Positions 44,775-57,072 are shown, counted from the stretch's first letter. The stretch: DNA of 64,000 nt from Marsupella aquatica (GCA_973895155.1 OZ316897.1:10106001-10170000), one strand, 5' to 3'. A program made the numbers and translations. Notes: generated from the sequence alone by a model not told the origin.

Positions 44775-47700
44775 CTAGCACCTACGCTGGGATGCAATCC
44801 AGTCCCTAGCTGCAAACAGACGCAACTGTTTCCTACCGTAGGGAAGTCCCCTACCCACCGCATAAAGATCGATTGCCACCTCAGACAGCACAAGCCCGCA
44901 GTCAAAGGTCCTAGCAGCCCCCACGTAGAACATATGCTCATTCCTAGCCCTCCAGAGCAACCACAGAACCTGATAAATGACAAACAGCTTGACACAATGA
45001 ACGGGGTCCTTACCCCCCGCATCATCCAAAAGAGCAATTAAACCCTTGCTAACAGGCAGGCAGAGTGACGGCACTGTCAGTAGACACCTCTGCCAGCAGC
45101 GCACGGGCAAATCTACAGCCAAAGAACAGGTGCAAAATAGACTCCAACTGCCCTCCGCACAGCTTACAATCGCCATTGCTGACATCAATCCTGAGTGCCC
45201 GCTCGCCTGTGAACAAACCACCCACAATAATCCTCCATAGGAAGGTCTTGGCATGAACCAAAAGATCAGATCTCCATAGCCGCATCCACCCAACATTCCA
45301 TTCCAGCTCCGACTTGGACACTGACCAGATGCGATTCAGGCGGGCAATAAGTGAAAGCCTGGGCCTAAGGAAGTCATATATCCTGTAATTAGCAATTTTG
45401 AAGTCCTTCAAAACCCTGTCATTATCTGCCCACCGCCACTGTTTAGCCGTGGATACCCTGTCAAGACTGCACGAGTGTAAGCTCCATATTTTCACCAGGA
45501 ATTTCATGGCTAGCCCTCTAAGATCTGCTGTGAATCCCCTCAAATGGTGCCAGCGTAGTGGAAGGTCCTTCCAGCAGCTTCCTTCCAGCAGCTTCCTTCC
45601 TTGCACCAGCCATCCCTTATTACTCCAATACCCAGTCTCCCACAGATTGTTGCAATCCCTGTGATCTCTAGGTTCGGCAAACAGTTGAATTCTACTAGGC
45701 AGCGCAGGGTATCCTGAATACTCCAGCATCCCGGGATCCCTCCCTCACCAGGGACAAAAGAGAGATGTGCTCTCACCAAGGCCCACGACTTCCAGAGCCC
45801 TGAAGTATAAGGAAGGCCTCCGCCAGTTCTCGGTGTGCAGAGGAGCAACCTATCCAGGAAAGAATATTTGTTCCTGCGGATAATCTTATAATTCGTCCAT
45901 CCCATAAGCTCCAAATTAGCAGCCAGCATTCGGGACCATTCCGTTTCTGGGAAGTTGAGTGCCTTGATGAACCACTGCGCGAGTAAAGCTTCCGAGTGAC
46001 TCTTGAATTCTTTGAACCCCAGTCCACCCTCTACCTCGGGGAGAGTCAGCTTGGACCATGCCACAAGCGGGATCTTCTTCCCACCAGCCGGATTATAGCC
46101 CCACAGAAAGTCTCGGCTGAGAGCAATAAGTTTCTTGGTAAGGCCAGCCGAAGCTTTAAAATGCATGACATGATAAATCGGGATGGCTTGCAACACATGC
46201 TTGACTAACAATGAGCGACTAGTGAAAGACAGAAGCTTGTTGGTCTAGGAAGACAGACGAGCGGCCACCTTATCCAGACAAAATTTATGGAGCTACTCCG
46301 TATTCAAACCACTCCCTAGAGGAGCCCCCAAATACTTTTGCACTTCACCTGGCCCACTCACCAAACATTCAGAATCTGTGAGCCACCCAGGGATGCGTTC
46401 AAGGGCCAAAGGGATCACTATTGACTTCCTAAAGTTCAGTCGAGCTCCAGTTGCCGTCTCATAACATGCCAGGGCTGCCTGGGCCTGTAATAAAGCAGTC
46501 TCCTTGGCAGGGATGAACATCCCCACGTCGTCCGCAAATAGTCGGTAGCACATAGAAAATCCCTTTGAAATCTGAATGCCGCTGAGTCTACCCGCCGTCA
46601 TCTCCGCCTCCATAAAATCCATAAGCGGTTGAGTGGAGATAACAAAAAGCAAAGGGGAAAGGGGAAAGGGGGCAGCCCTGTTTGACTCCACGTCTGAGTT
46701 CAATCGGACCTGCGCAGCAACCATTCACAAGAATAGTCGAAGAAGCCAGTGACAACAATGCTCTCACTAGTTTGATGAAGTGCCCGCTAATTCCTAGCAA
46801 TTGCATCCTCTCCCAAACATATTCATGGTTTACTCTATCAAATGCTTTTTCAAAGTCCAGTTTCAAGAAAAGGGACGGTTGCTTCTTGTTGTTAACCCAA
46901 TCACATGTAAGCCATGCCAAAGAGATATTCTCCAAAATGTGGCAACCCGGGATAAAGCCGGTTTGCTGAGGGCTGATGATCTTATTCAGAATCGGTTTGA
47001 GTCTCAGGGCAATGATCTTGGCAATCACCTTATAAATTGTGTTAAGCATTGTAAGTGGTCTCTAGTCTTTCAGGAATCTCTTATCTGGTTTCTTGGGGAT
47101 GAATTTGATTAGGCCGTCCTTGATCCCGCAGTCGAGCTCTCCCGTCAGCCAAAAGTCCTGAATCATGTTCACTAGATCCACGCTGATAAAGTCCCAACAA
47201 GCACGATACACCTCTGCAGTAAGTCCGTCTGGACCAGGGGATTTGTCACACGGCAACATCCAGATTACCTCCTTAATCTCCTTCATGGATGGGAGTTCCT
47301 CCATTCTCTTAATCTTTGTGGCTGACAGTGCAAATCTAGTGTGTTGCAGTAGCCTACATCTTTCCTTGCACTGCTCAGCCATTTTGGCCTGCATGGGATT
47401 CGGGGGACAGTAAAGCTCAGTGCACAACTTTTCTACCTCCTTAAGAATCAAGCCAGCGTCCGTGATCACACTCCCATCGTCACGTACAAGCTTGGTCATG
47501 GCTTCTCTTGCTCTCTTCGCCCTTACTGTAGCAAAGAAAATTTTTGTCGACTCATCCCCTTCTCCGAGCCACTTCACCCTGGCTAACCGGCAGCCACTAT
47601 CGGCCTCCTCAAACTCGGTGGCGTGCAGTGAGTCCTCTGTTTCAATAAAATAAAAAATTCCGCTTCCGTTGAAGAGTCGATCAAGGATGTTTTGAGCATT

Positions 47701-48679
47701 CTCAATTGTTCTCTTAAAAAGGCTGTTTCCTCTTCTGCCTTCTTGGGTTGAGCCTGCAAAGTTTTGTATGTGCGTCGCAGCGCCTTGCTAGCCCTGGCAA
47801 ATCGGCGATGAGGCTCCTCTACCCCAGTGCGCCCTTCCTCCCAAGCAGCAGCGAGTTGCTCCACGTCCTCTTTACACCTTAGAAGAGCAGGGTTGGCTTT
47901 GAAAATTCTGTATCTGCCTCGAGTACCTCCTGCTGCAGGCCCAGCTAGGCGCACCTTCAGCAAGACCGGATCATGGTCTGACAAAACTGAACCGCCCTCA
48001 TGATAGAGCTCCACAATTTCATCGAGCCACCAGCCCTGCTTGCTAATGTAAAATCTATCCAACCTTGACTGCACAATTGCCCCAACCGCATTCTCCTCCA
48101 AGTGTATTTGGAACCTTCAGCACCCCCTTTGAGCACAAAGGCATCTTCCAGATCCAGCCTCACCTTTAAGAACCTCCAAAATTCTGCTTTCCTGCCCCCA
48201 ATCAGTGGTGAGACTCCCATGGCATCTCCCCGGTTCTCTATCATGTTAAAATCACCACATATAATCCATTTAGCCATTGGTAGGCCCAACTTGAGATCGT
48301 TCCACAGCACAGACCGCAGTCGTGACGAATTAGGTGCATAAACCAAAACTACTCCAAAGGTGCTTCCCAATATCTCCATCACTGTCCATACTGCTCTTCC
48401 AAGATCTAACGTGCCTGATGCCACCACCTTAAATTTCGGGTGTATGAGTAGCGTTGTCCCTCCCCTGCCTTCATCCGGTGCAGATGAGAAGTGCTGATAC
48501 GAGGGAAGAATGGCTCTAAGAGCCATGTCAAGATGAAATTGGTCAGTTTTAACTTCCTGCATTGCCAAAATGCTTAACGGTGCCTTCAATGACTTTGCCC
48601 AATTTTTCATGACATGCCTGCGGTTAGCCTCGCAGAGGCCGCACACGTTCCAAGATGCCAACACAAGCATTTTGCTCAT
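44775..48679 (-). pseudogene. LINE A ORF2 (endonuclease / reverse transcriptase / zf-RVT), broken
   Basis: ORF2 begins at ATG 48679 (MSKMLVLASWNVCGL). The APE-type endonuclease shows AMQEVKTDQF, ICGDFNMIENRGD and, after a frameshift near 48000-48090, SDHDPVLLKV. Reverse-transcriptase blocks follow: DKSPGPDGLTAEVYRACW (about 47230), QQTGFIPGCHILENI, LKLDFEKAFDRVNHEYVW and RLFADDVGMF (about 46525), with LWRSDLLVHAKTFLWRII and GDCKLCGGQLESILHLFFGC of zf-RVT (about 45250-45150). There are frameshifts near 47580, 47060, 46690, 46290 and 45600, and in-frame stops, so it is not functional. The RT catalytic FADD is kept. Confidence 0.88.
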
Positions 48680-49011
48680 CTGGTCCCCTAGCAACGTGAG
48701 CGAGTGAGTACCTCCTTGTTCCCCCCAGAGCACTAAATACGGGCTCGTCCGCCTGGCGACCTCCCCATCTCCAGAGAGCTCACCCCGCCTCTAGGTGAGA
48801 CAGCCACCCGCAGCAGAGTACCTTCCCCCTCCCGCCGTGGAGTCTTGCCCCCAGTCCCGCTTCCGCCCAGTTCCCCCCCTCCCGGGTGCGCCATACCCAC
48901 CAGCTCCCGTGTCACTTGTTGTCCTACGTCCGCATCAGACAAACAGCATCGTGAGAAGTTAAGTGATCATTGTTTTTTAGCTTCTCCTTTTAATTTCTCG
49001 CTAGCATCCGT

Positions 49012-50585
49012 TGTCCGGTGACCAGTTTAAAGCGTTATAAAAGTAGACTTTTTAATTCTTTTAGGGACTTGGATTTATCATAGTATTTTCTTAAGTTAGT
49101 TTAATCTTTCTTAAACCTAATCAGTTTCCATTTTAAATACAAAATTACACTAAAATATTTTAACTTAAAACACTAAGTTTCTACTTTCATCTAAATTCGA
49201 TGCATCACTCACATTTCCATAACAATTAAACACTTTTACCACAAGAGCATTTCATCATTTCGATCACATAAAATAATCCAAACTCATCTTTTTATTTCAA
49301 TCATTTTCAAAATATGAAGTTTGGTTCGGGTTTACAAAGTGTTTTTTGGTGACTCATCTCCTAACTCAGGTCTCTCCACTAAATTCAGCTCAATCATCAG
49401 GTCAGGTCTCGGCCTCAAGCTCATCGATGGTTTCCCCCAAACATGTTGGACACAATTTTAGTCTCCGCCGAGCTTCCTTCACGTCATCGCTCCTCTTCTC
49501 TCCTCAAGTTTCCAGTCCCAAAGCAAAAAGAACTTACGGCCGCTATCCTCATATCCCATGGCAGCGGATTGTCCCTAATTTAAAAATGGTTTCTATCACC
49601 GGATTCCACTCACTAAATGAATGCAACTCAATTAACTTAAAATCCTCTTTAAAATTCCACAACATCAGATGTAAAGATTTACAAGTAACCCACACTTCTA
49701 GCTGAAACTTCTTGGTTAATCTCATGGAAGATCACTTCTTCTCCATGGTCCATGACAATTAAATTTAATCCATTGCTCCTGGCCTCCATTTTTCACTTCT
49801 TTCTTCTCGGAACAAAATGTTGTTATGAACTAAGGAGTTATGGAACCTCTTGCAGTCGAGCTCCTTTTTATCACCAGATCAACTACGATGCCTCCCGAAT
49901 TCTTTTCTTGATCTCAGTATCTCATCTGCTTCGCCTTGTTTCAACCGGCTGTTACTCCTTCTTTCATCTATTAACGCACGACCTCTCCCTGGAGTTTTTT
50001 TTTATGCTGTCATGTTCTCCAAAGAATTTTCTTCAAAACAAACCACGAAATCCCAACACCTCTATCTTCTTCTCATTTCACAGCATCACGCCAGCTTCAC
50101 CTTGTTCACCCGAAAACCTCCCAACAGCTTCAACGTTCGGCAGCACGCTTCCCTTGCCATTCTCTCTCCAAAATCTTCCAAAACTACCGTGTGCCTCAGC
50201 CCTCACTCGAGAATTCCTTAAAACTCATCCTCGCCACCACCAACATTCATTGCCACTCTCATCAATTCTCGTTTTTCTCTCTTGCGTGCCCAACTTCCCG
50301 TTGTCTTCGCCTTGCAAACTTCATTCTAACCTCCGCCTCAACTGCAACAAGCACAATGTCCTTATGGAATTTGAATCTTCTCAGCCTGCCACGTGTCTCT
50401 TCCACAATAAAAGCCTCAAATCCTTAAGTCTAAGCTTCACTTCTCTCTTTTTAATTCCTATTCTGTCTTATTGAACTTCTTCCACAACAACAAAACTCAC
50501 ACCCAAACTGAATCCCTTCACCAAATATCTCCAACTCAAAAATAGGGCCTTCACTTCCCTTCCTCTATTATCCATCTCGACGACA
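49012..50585 (+). repeat. LTR-like repeat family, copy 2, inserted in LINE A
   Basis: This 1574-bp block begins TGTCCGGTGACC and ends CGACGACA, giving TGT...ACA ends as in LTRs. CCGT lies just before (49008-49011) and just after (50586-50589), a possible 4-bp target duplication. It aligns along its length with copy 1 and at its end with copy 3. No internal retrotransposon domain is attached, so it may be a solo LTR. The exact borders are less certain than the family identity. Confidence 0.6.
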
Positions 50586-50590
50586 CCGTC

Positions 50591-50609
50591 GGGGGGGGGG
50601 GGGGGGGGG
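50591..50609 (+). repeat. G19 homopolymer at the repeat/LINE junction
   Basis: Nineteen consecutive G residues lie six bases after the end of the LTR-like block. On the LINE coding strand this is a C19 run inside ORF1. It could be a real tract, a junction artefact or an assembly error. Confidence 0.8.
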
Positions 50610-53101
50610 TCCTAATCTCCTGCTTCCGTGCACATGCCTTAAATTTACTTTTAGAGATGTAAGCTTCGTATTTCGATATTTCCGCATCCGAGTCCTCATG
50701 ATAGGAGAAGTTCTCGTTCCTCTCCACCTCCGAAAGAGAGCCTGGTAAGCGAGATATCATTGCAGCACTCCCAATGGGAGATGGAACCGGCCCAAAGCAC
50801 ACTGCATTTGCATCGAGAGAAGGACTTCACTCTTCCCAGTTGTTGTCCTTGCTCCAAAGGACCATCAGGTACCATCAAAGCCGACGATGTCATAACCGGC
50901 CCGACTATAGCCAACCTGTCCCCCTCAACAGAAGCGCGCACCGTTGGTGTTGCTCTGATAATTGCCATAGTTCTTGCTGCGCTTGCCAATAGCACCTCAT
51001 TTGGGCATCCCCCACTCTCAGTAAGGAGTTGCTCCACTTGCACTATGTTAGCCACCACTGATTGTGGCATCGTTCCACGTGGAGGAATACCTCGTGCCTC
51101 ACGAAAATCCTTCCGAGCCGCGGCATTTTCCACTGCTCTTCGCACCTCCTCCACATCGGCTTCTAATTGATGCTCGTCATCTCATTCTTTCGGGTACTCC
51201 TTCTTAGCCTCCGTGGGGGGAATTTTGTCAATTCCCTCTTTGCAGCTGCGTGCCAAATGCCGCTTTTTATTACATTTGAAATAGTGGTAAGGTATGTTAC
51301 AGAAGGTAATAGATTGCCAAATCACTATATCTTTGCGTATCCGGATTCTAACGCTAGCCGGGACTTCCCTATCAGAATCCCACAGGATACAGGCTCTATC
51401 ATGCGGAAAAGAGCTAAATTCATCTCCTTGTATGTAGTACAGCAGAGTTCCAAGTGAGCTTGCGATTTTCCTCCTCTAGCCTTCCAAGACAAGATCACGA
51501 AATGGGATTTCAATCCAGATGGGAAGTTTGGTAAAGGACTCATTTTTGATATCAAACGATGGGTCCCACGGGAATGTGTACACAAACCGATGGCCCATAA
51601 ACCACGGGGCACAATTAAGAGCCATGTCTCTGTGATCAGGATGCTCAAAGACAATAAGATAAAAGCTTTTCCCCACAAATTTAACTTGTAGAATCGACCA
51701 ATTCCCTTGGTTAGTCATCTCTTCCTCCACCCAGGACCTGAATACCGGCAGCAACGGAGGTCTATCCGTAAAGAAACATAGAATCGCACAGTTGTATAAT
51801 TGTTTAACATTCATAGTGGCTTCGGCCATATTCCAGTCCACCGTAGCATACAATTTCTTGTCTAGATCCCCCTTTCAGCGGAGAGCAATGTCACGCAAGA
51901 TTCTGGTGCACTCCTCAGACTCCTCCTCTGCCTCTCCTTCCTGCCTCATGCGCGGAACCGGGATTTTGCAGAGCTCTCCCAACATTCCTTGCAACAACGG
52001 GCGTGGGCCCAGTGCTGAGCACAGCCCCTCGCCATGGCTGATCCGGTAGTGCTTCCCATGGGTTCGATGAATTGCCTATTTCAAGCACCATTCGGTCCGC
52101 CCAGCTCTATTGCTTTGAAAGTCCAACCGTAGCTCGTGCCCCTGCATTCCAATTGAGTTCCCACGCTCCATTTGCGCCTCGCATAGGCACGTCCCCACTT
52201 ATCCGGGCATCTTGAGCCAAGAATCGATCCCTCGGATTCCCATTCTCCTTGCACAACCTTCCGTGGCCACCGTCGTCCTTGTTTCTGTCACTACCCCCAG
52301 TCCTTGCTTCTTCCATCAGCAAGTCGCAAGCCGGATCACCAGATGCGTTCCGAGGTTCCACCGTGCGCCGACCCCCGCGCACGCCTCTGAGCCGTGCAAG
52401 AGGCTCCACCAGTCCATAGTATTCCTCCGCCATCTTCTTCCTTACCTTCTTTCACTACCTTAAAGAATTTTGCCCCTCAGTACCTTCATCCAATGTGTGA
52501 TACCGCAATGCTTATCTGCCACTTATCCACCACTGTTGCTCGCAAACCCGATTCTAGCCCGCCACGGCCTCCAGTCATGCGCTGCACATGGGGCATCTCA
52601 ACATCGTTCAACTATGGTGTGTCTAAGCACGATCGTAGCAAAGCACCCATACGAGTAGTCCGCGAGGATCCTATCAAGACACCACACTACACTCCACCCT
52701 CGTCCTTCTGAATTAGTCCATGTTCTTGACTTCTTCACTAAAGTTGCTCTCTTCAGAAATAGTATTCAACCACCCACGTTGCATCCTAGTTCAATCGTGC
52801 ATCGTAGCTCTGCATTGACGGGAACTTTACCCAATCGCAGACGCGATTGTAGCACAAGTGCCTTGTATCGCCTCCTTCAGACCGGTTCTTAGTACATAAG
52901 GTGTGCCTCCTTATCAAGACCCCACCAGCACTTGTAACAATTTGAATCCCTCTAGGAAGCTCCTCGTCTCACTTCCCAGTGCTAAACTCTCTGGAATCTG
53001 TCACCCGCACATACCGCACTAATCCACTTTAAGACCTAAACCTTCAATGACGGGTTCCCAGATGTGGAGAGATCGAGAAAGAGCAAGAAATGCTTCATTC
53101 C

Positions 53102-53117
53102 CTTTCATGGTTATATT
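53102..53117 (+). repeat. 16-bp target-site duplication, right (LINE A)
   Basis: Exact copy of 44492-44507. The remaining LINE C tail continues immediately after it. Confidence 0.8.
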
Positions 53118-53141
53118 AATAAAAGAAAACAAACTTCAAGG

Positions 53142-53154
53142 AAATTATCAACTC
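53142..53154 (+). repeat. 13-bp target-site duplication, right (LINE C)
   Basis: Exact copy of 43855-43867, directly after the ...acttcaagg end of LINE C. Confidence 0.8.
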
Positions 53155-53394
53155 TTCTTTTTATCTTTTATTTTCAAACATCATTTATGTTTATTTGATC
53201 ACATTCTTAAGGATTTCACACCATTTGCAAGTTTTTTTTTGGTTTTTTGAAAGACCATGCATTTTATCCACAAAACATTTTTGTTACAATCAAAACTTTC
53301 AAAAATACATTTTATTTGTAATAAACCTTTTTGAGTCTTAGGATTTACAGCATTTTGAAGTTTACTATTCAACTCTTTTGTCGGTCTTTCATCA

Positions 53395-55294
53395 GCAAGG
53401 TCTCAAACTCAGTTCAGGTCAGGTTGTCAGGTCTTCTTGCTCAGCTCAAGCTCAGTTCATTATCATCCCTTTAGTCTCCTCCTTTCATCCCTAATGTTCT
53501 CTTTACAAAAACTTCCCACATCACACTACTCCTCTACAAAAGTGGTCTCAATAACCAGGTTTCACTCATCAAAATTAACCAAAAATTCTGGTACATTTTT
53601 CCTATTTGGGTTCCTAAAAACCAAGGTGAATTGACGGGAAATAGAGATCCACATTTCTAATTGTAAGCTCTTGATAACCTGCATACTTGTCAACTCTAAT
53701 TGTCTATATATGGTCTCCTTGAGATATCTCATACACAAACTCATCCTCTGTCGTGCTTTGGTCCAATTATCACATACCGCGTGCATCATACCCCATAGCT
53801 TGAACTACATACTTTTCATGAAACAATGCTCTATTCTTTCATCATTTCAGCTAAAATTTAACATGCCACCTTCAATCATTGTTGCCTGACTACTCCCGCT
53901 GCCATTTCACTTCTCTAAATCCGACAGCCTTGCCACTCTTGTCTATTTTTCAGCATTTGAATTTCATAGTCCTCTAAATGCGCCTCAATCTCTCGGATCT
54001 TCCTCCAAGATGCCATGACAACCTCTGATCATTTATTGCTCAATCTTAGCCTTTGTGACCTCTACTATCCAATTTCTACCGCAACGTCCTCATAGCCTCC
54101 TCAGTCTCTACGACCTCCACTATCCACGGATCTCTTTTCCACAATCAAACACTACGCAACGTCCCTAATCTCCTCAATCCCTAGAATTCTCAGTTCCAAA
54201 GCAAAAAGTTATCAGTCCACATTCATTTCCTCTAATCTTCTCTTATCAATTCACACAACGGCCTTCCAAACGACTCCTTTGCCTGCTGCTTCTCCGAGAA
54301 AATATCTCTCTTTGAACTCTCTCCGTGAAACCACAACGAACAACCGACTCTATCTCTCAAGTTTCTCTCAAACTTTTACAATTTCAAGAAACCTTCAGCA
54401 ATTTTAATTCATTCTGCCAAAAATTTCCCTCTCACTACCATCGACCTTCGCTGCTGCAATTTGCCTTACCGACCTTCAGTGCTGCATTTCTTTGTATTGA
54501 CCTTCACACCTTGCTGTCCTTCAAAGCCCTTGACTCACCCTGAGCATTCTTCAGAAATCCTTAATCACCATAGCATCCTGCTTTAGAACTCCTTTTTGCC
54601 TTCGATCCAATTCCTTCACATTAACCACATCAACAACTCATCATAGCCCTTTGCTCCTTTTCAGTTTTCTCTCTATACCCACCATAGCCCTTGAATCTTT
54701 ACAGGAAAACTCCCCCCCCCCACACACAATGACAATGCTTCTTGGACTTATCAAAATCCCCATAGCCCTTCATCTCTCGTTTGCCTTCCTTCTCCAAAAA
54801 CTTTCCAACAGCCACAATGACAACGTCCATGTGCCTTCCTTCAGCAGCACCTATTTTACATTTCAACACTCGGATTCCCTCTACCCTAAGTTGCACTCAA
54901 ATTCCCTCAGCCACTAAGCGCGCTTCAAACTCTTAGATCAACTCCCCACACACACAAACAACGCACACTTAAAAATTGTCTCAGGCCTTTGCTTCATGCC
55001 TTCTTCACCCAAAAGACCAATTCCACAACAACAACCACGATGCATGCCCACAATAGCTCAAACTGCCCCTTGTGCCCAAGTTCTCAAATTGCCCCTTATG
55101 CCACGTGTCTCAACCAGGAAAACTCCCCAAAAAAACTTTCTAACCCTTCCTTTCATTTGCCTTCTTATTCCTCTTTTGTCTCATTGTTTCTTTCTTTTTT
55201 CAATTAATTCCCCTCTCAAACACAAACCACCACCAAGTGTCTTCAACTCAGGAATAAGGTTTCCACTTCCCCTCCTTTTTTTGGCCCAACGACA
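53395..55294 (+). repeat. LTR-like repeat family, copy 3 (diverged)
   Basis: Its start (ctcaaactcagttcaggtca) and its end (ggtttccacttcccctcc... then aacgaca at 55294) resemble copies 1 and 2. The middle is pyrimidine-rich but poorly alignable by eye. It is directly followed by the unknown repeated ORF at 55.3 kb, which may be part of the same element. Frames open in it look compositional. Confidence 0.45.
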
Positions 55295-55339
55295 TCGGGA
55301 ACCTCTCGCCGCACGACTTCAGGGTGTTTTGCTCACCCG

Positions 55340-56450
55340 TCCATGGTGGAGCAGATGTCAACCAGCAAACAGAGCAAGGTTGGGAAAACCCCAGGGAAAA
55401 CCTCCCAGGTGCATGCACGGGAGCCAGCACACATGGAGACCAACCCCACCACCTGTCATGGCCAACATCACGACGGTAACACCAATCCACTCCATCTCTG
55501 ACTCTCTTGATAGCTATTTACTTCAAAATGGAAAACCAAACTAGACAAATAAATAAAAACTACTCGTACAATAATATGTTTGTCTTAACATAAAACAAAA
55601 CACTCTCTTGATAGCTAGTCAATTCAAGATGGAAAACTTAACTAAACAAATAAATAAAAACTACATATATGATAATATGTAACTTGTCTATAATTAATAT
55701 GCTCCATCGATACAACATCACACTAAAACTAATGTTTTTCCTAACACAAAACAAAAGTATGCTACTACAACAACATTCACTAACACCAACTAACATTTTG
55801 TTGTTTTCTCACTACAGCCCGTGACAACAGTCGAGTTGCCACGCTTGATCATGCATGAGCTCCGTACAAGGGACCACAAGCCTCAACTTAACAGCCCCAT
55901 GGCTAGGAAGATCGAGTACGCAAACGGTATGGGAATTGAGACCTTGGAATGGGACTGCAACATCAACAGAGGAGACATGTAAAAGTTGATAGACAACTGC
56001 AAGAAATTTGTTAATGATTTCAAAGAAATATACAACGATAGGCCGACAACAAATAAAAAACTAAAAAAACTAACCAAATCCATTGCAACACGTTCAACAA
56101 TGATAACCTATTAACTTGACAACCAATCAAAAGGTAGTCGTGCAAAAAGAGGTGCTCAGATTCATGGCAGTCCCTTTTGACAAAGACCAGCTAACCAAAA
56201 AGGAGACAATGCATGAATACATACAGAACACGAAGGGAGCGCACTTGACCCAAGTGACAAGGCTGGGGCCTGTGTTCAACATGCCAATCGACATGTTGGT
56301 CACCTTGACCAAATAGCACGCGCAAATGCTGACCAACCATCTATAGAGGAGTAGCGAGGAAGGTCTCATCACCAACGTCCCCACTCCGAACAGGGACGAG
56401 ACCATGACAGTGGGCGCTTCTTTGAAGCACAAGTACAATACCACCTAGAG
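55340..56450 (+). pseudogene. Repeat-borne ORF family of unknown function, copy 2
   Basis: Plus-strand blocks: WWSRCQPANRARLGKPQGK, then MANITTVTPIHSISDSLD (55340-55545); a middle exon-like block after CTACAG, VELPRLIMHELRTRDHKPQL, then MARKIEYANG (55817-55980); then KGAHLTQVTRLGPVFNMPID, MLVTLTK and EGLITNVPTPNRDE (56116-56440). The first and last blocks match the minus-strand copy at 35.4-34.7 kb. Stops interrupt it. Between the first two blocks a segment of about 60 bp (tctcttgatagcta...) occurs twice, about 110 bp apart. Function unknown. Confidence 0.5.
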
Positions 56451-56962
56451 GGGGCTAAGGCACTCTTAGGTAGACCAGGATTCAAGCTTCATGTATCAAA
56501 ACACTATTTTGCATAAATAAAAATTTCACTTCTTTGTTCCAAGACAAAACAACTTTACTTGATCAGACACCCATTCCTTGGATCAACAAGGGGTCCACGG
56601 ACTAATTCAAGCTATAGGAGTTGTAATACATGCAACAAAACTTTGTGCAAAAGTAGTACAAAATTCAGGCCATGTCCGACTTGATTTTACATAAATTAAG
56701 TTAGCTAGGGTGGTATACAATACAAGGGTTGTGGGGAATGATTAGAGGGAAGTGTGTGTAGGACTGTAACTTTGGTTTGGCTAACAACAATGCTATTAGC
56801 TGTGGTGTTCAACAATGATGAATATTAGATAGATGGATACATTTGGCACGGGGATGTAGTGAATATGATGTGGAGTTAGATGTTGTTAGAAGTCTCGTGC
56901 AAGCGATACTTGATCCAAGATGTAAGAATGCAATGAGGGTGAAGGCAAAAAGCAAGAATAAC
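56451..56962. other. No recognisable gene
   Basis: Sequence between the unknown repeated ORF and the copia element. No coding motif is seen. Confidence 0.4.
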
Positions 56963-56967
56963 ATCAT
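56963..56967 (+). repeat. 5-bp target-site duplication, left (copia)
   Basis: ATCAT lies immediately before the LTR that starts at 56968. The same five bases follow the other LTR at 63411-63415. Confidence 0.85.
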
Positions 56968-57072
56968 TGTGATAGGATAATGAATAGTAACCGTGTATAG
57001 AATGAGTAGGGTCATGGTACATATAGGTGTGTCGGGTGACCGGTTGGTCCGGTCAATGGGTAGAGTCTAACA
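56968..57072 (-). repeat. Copia 3' LTR, 105 bp
   Basis: It runs TGTGATAGGATAATG to GAGTCTAACA on the plus strand. It differs from 63306-63410 at two positions (ccg/cca and tatag/tataa). The polypurine tract abuts it at 57073. Confidence 0.92.

Larger units (their letters stand above)
48733..52433 (-). pseudogene. LINE A ORF1 (DUF4283 / zinc-knuckle type), split by the LTR block
   Basis: ATG at 52433 starts MAEEYYGLVEPLARLR. Further on are the DUF4283-like RNA-binding region (WSILQVKFVGKSFYLIVFEH and CAPWFMGHRFVYTFPWDPS, 51853-51476) and a zinc knuckle near 51270 reading YFKCNKKRHLARSC. The knuckle's first Cys is Tyr, so it is damaged. The C-terminal third is cut by the repeat at 49012-50585 and resumes as SDADVGQQVTREL down to a stop at 48733. 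Frameshifts are present. ORF1 proteins of this class package LINE RNA. Confidence 0.75.
44508..53101 (-). mobile_element. Apparently full-length L1-like LINE (LINE A), interrupted by an LTR block
   Basis: The element is 8.6 kb including a 1.6-kb insertion, so about 7.0 kb of LINE, a normal full length. It encodes ORF1 (DUF4283 and zinc-knuckle type) and ORF2 (endonuclease, reverse transcriptase, zf-RVT) on the minus strand. The 3' end at 44508 is ...ATTCCAAGG on the coding strand, as in LINE B. A 16-bp target duplication flanks it. Multiple frameshifts and stops show it is dead. Confidence 0.85.
43868..53141 (+). mobile_element. 5'-truncated LINE C, interrupted by LINE A
   Basis: LINE C sequence proper is 43868-44507 plus 53118-53141. 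The left part reads FYQILWSLWLGRNVHEFQAN, matching the C-terminal region of LINE A ORF2 (YQVLWLLWRARNEHMF). Its 3' tail is split: ...ggggtctttcatggttatatt at 44507 continues at 53118 as aataaaagaaaacaaacttcaagg. That rebuilds a tail like those of LINE A and LINE B. It is flanked by the 13-bp duplication aaattatcaactc. It carries stops and is inactive. Confidence 0.75.

Noticed and set aside
44492-53117. The idea that the 16-bp match is only shared LINE tail sequence, not a target duplication
   Set aside because: The matching bases abut both ends of LINE A exactly, and the LINE C tail resumes right after the second copy. Both facts fit insertion of LINE A into LINE C.
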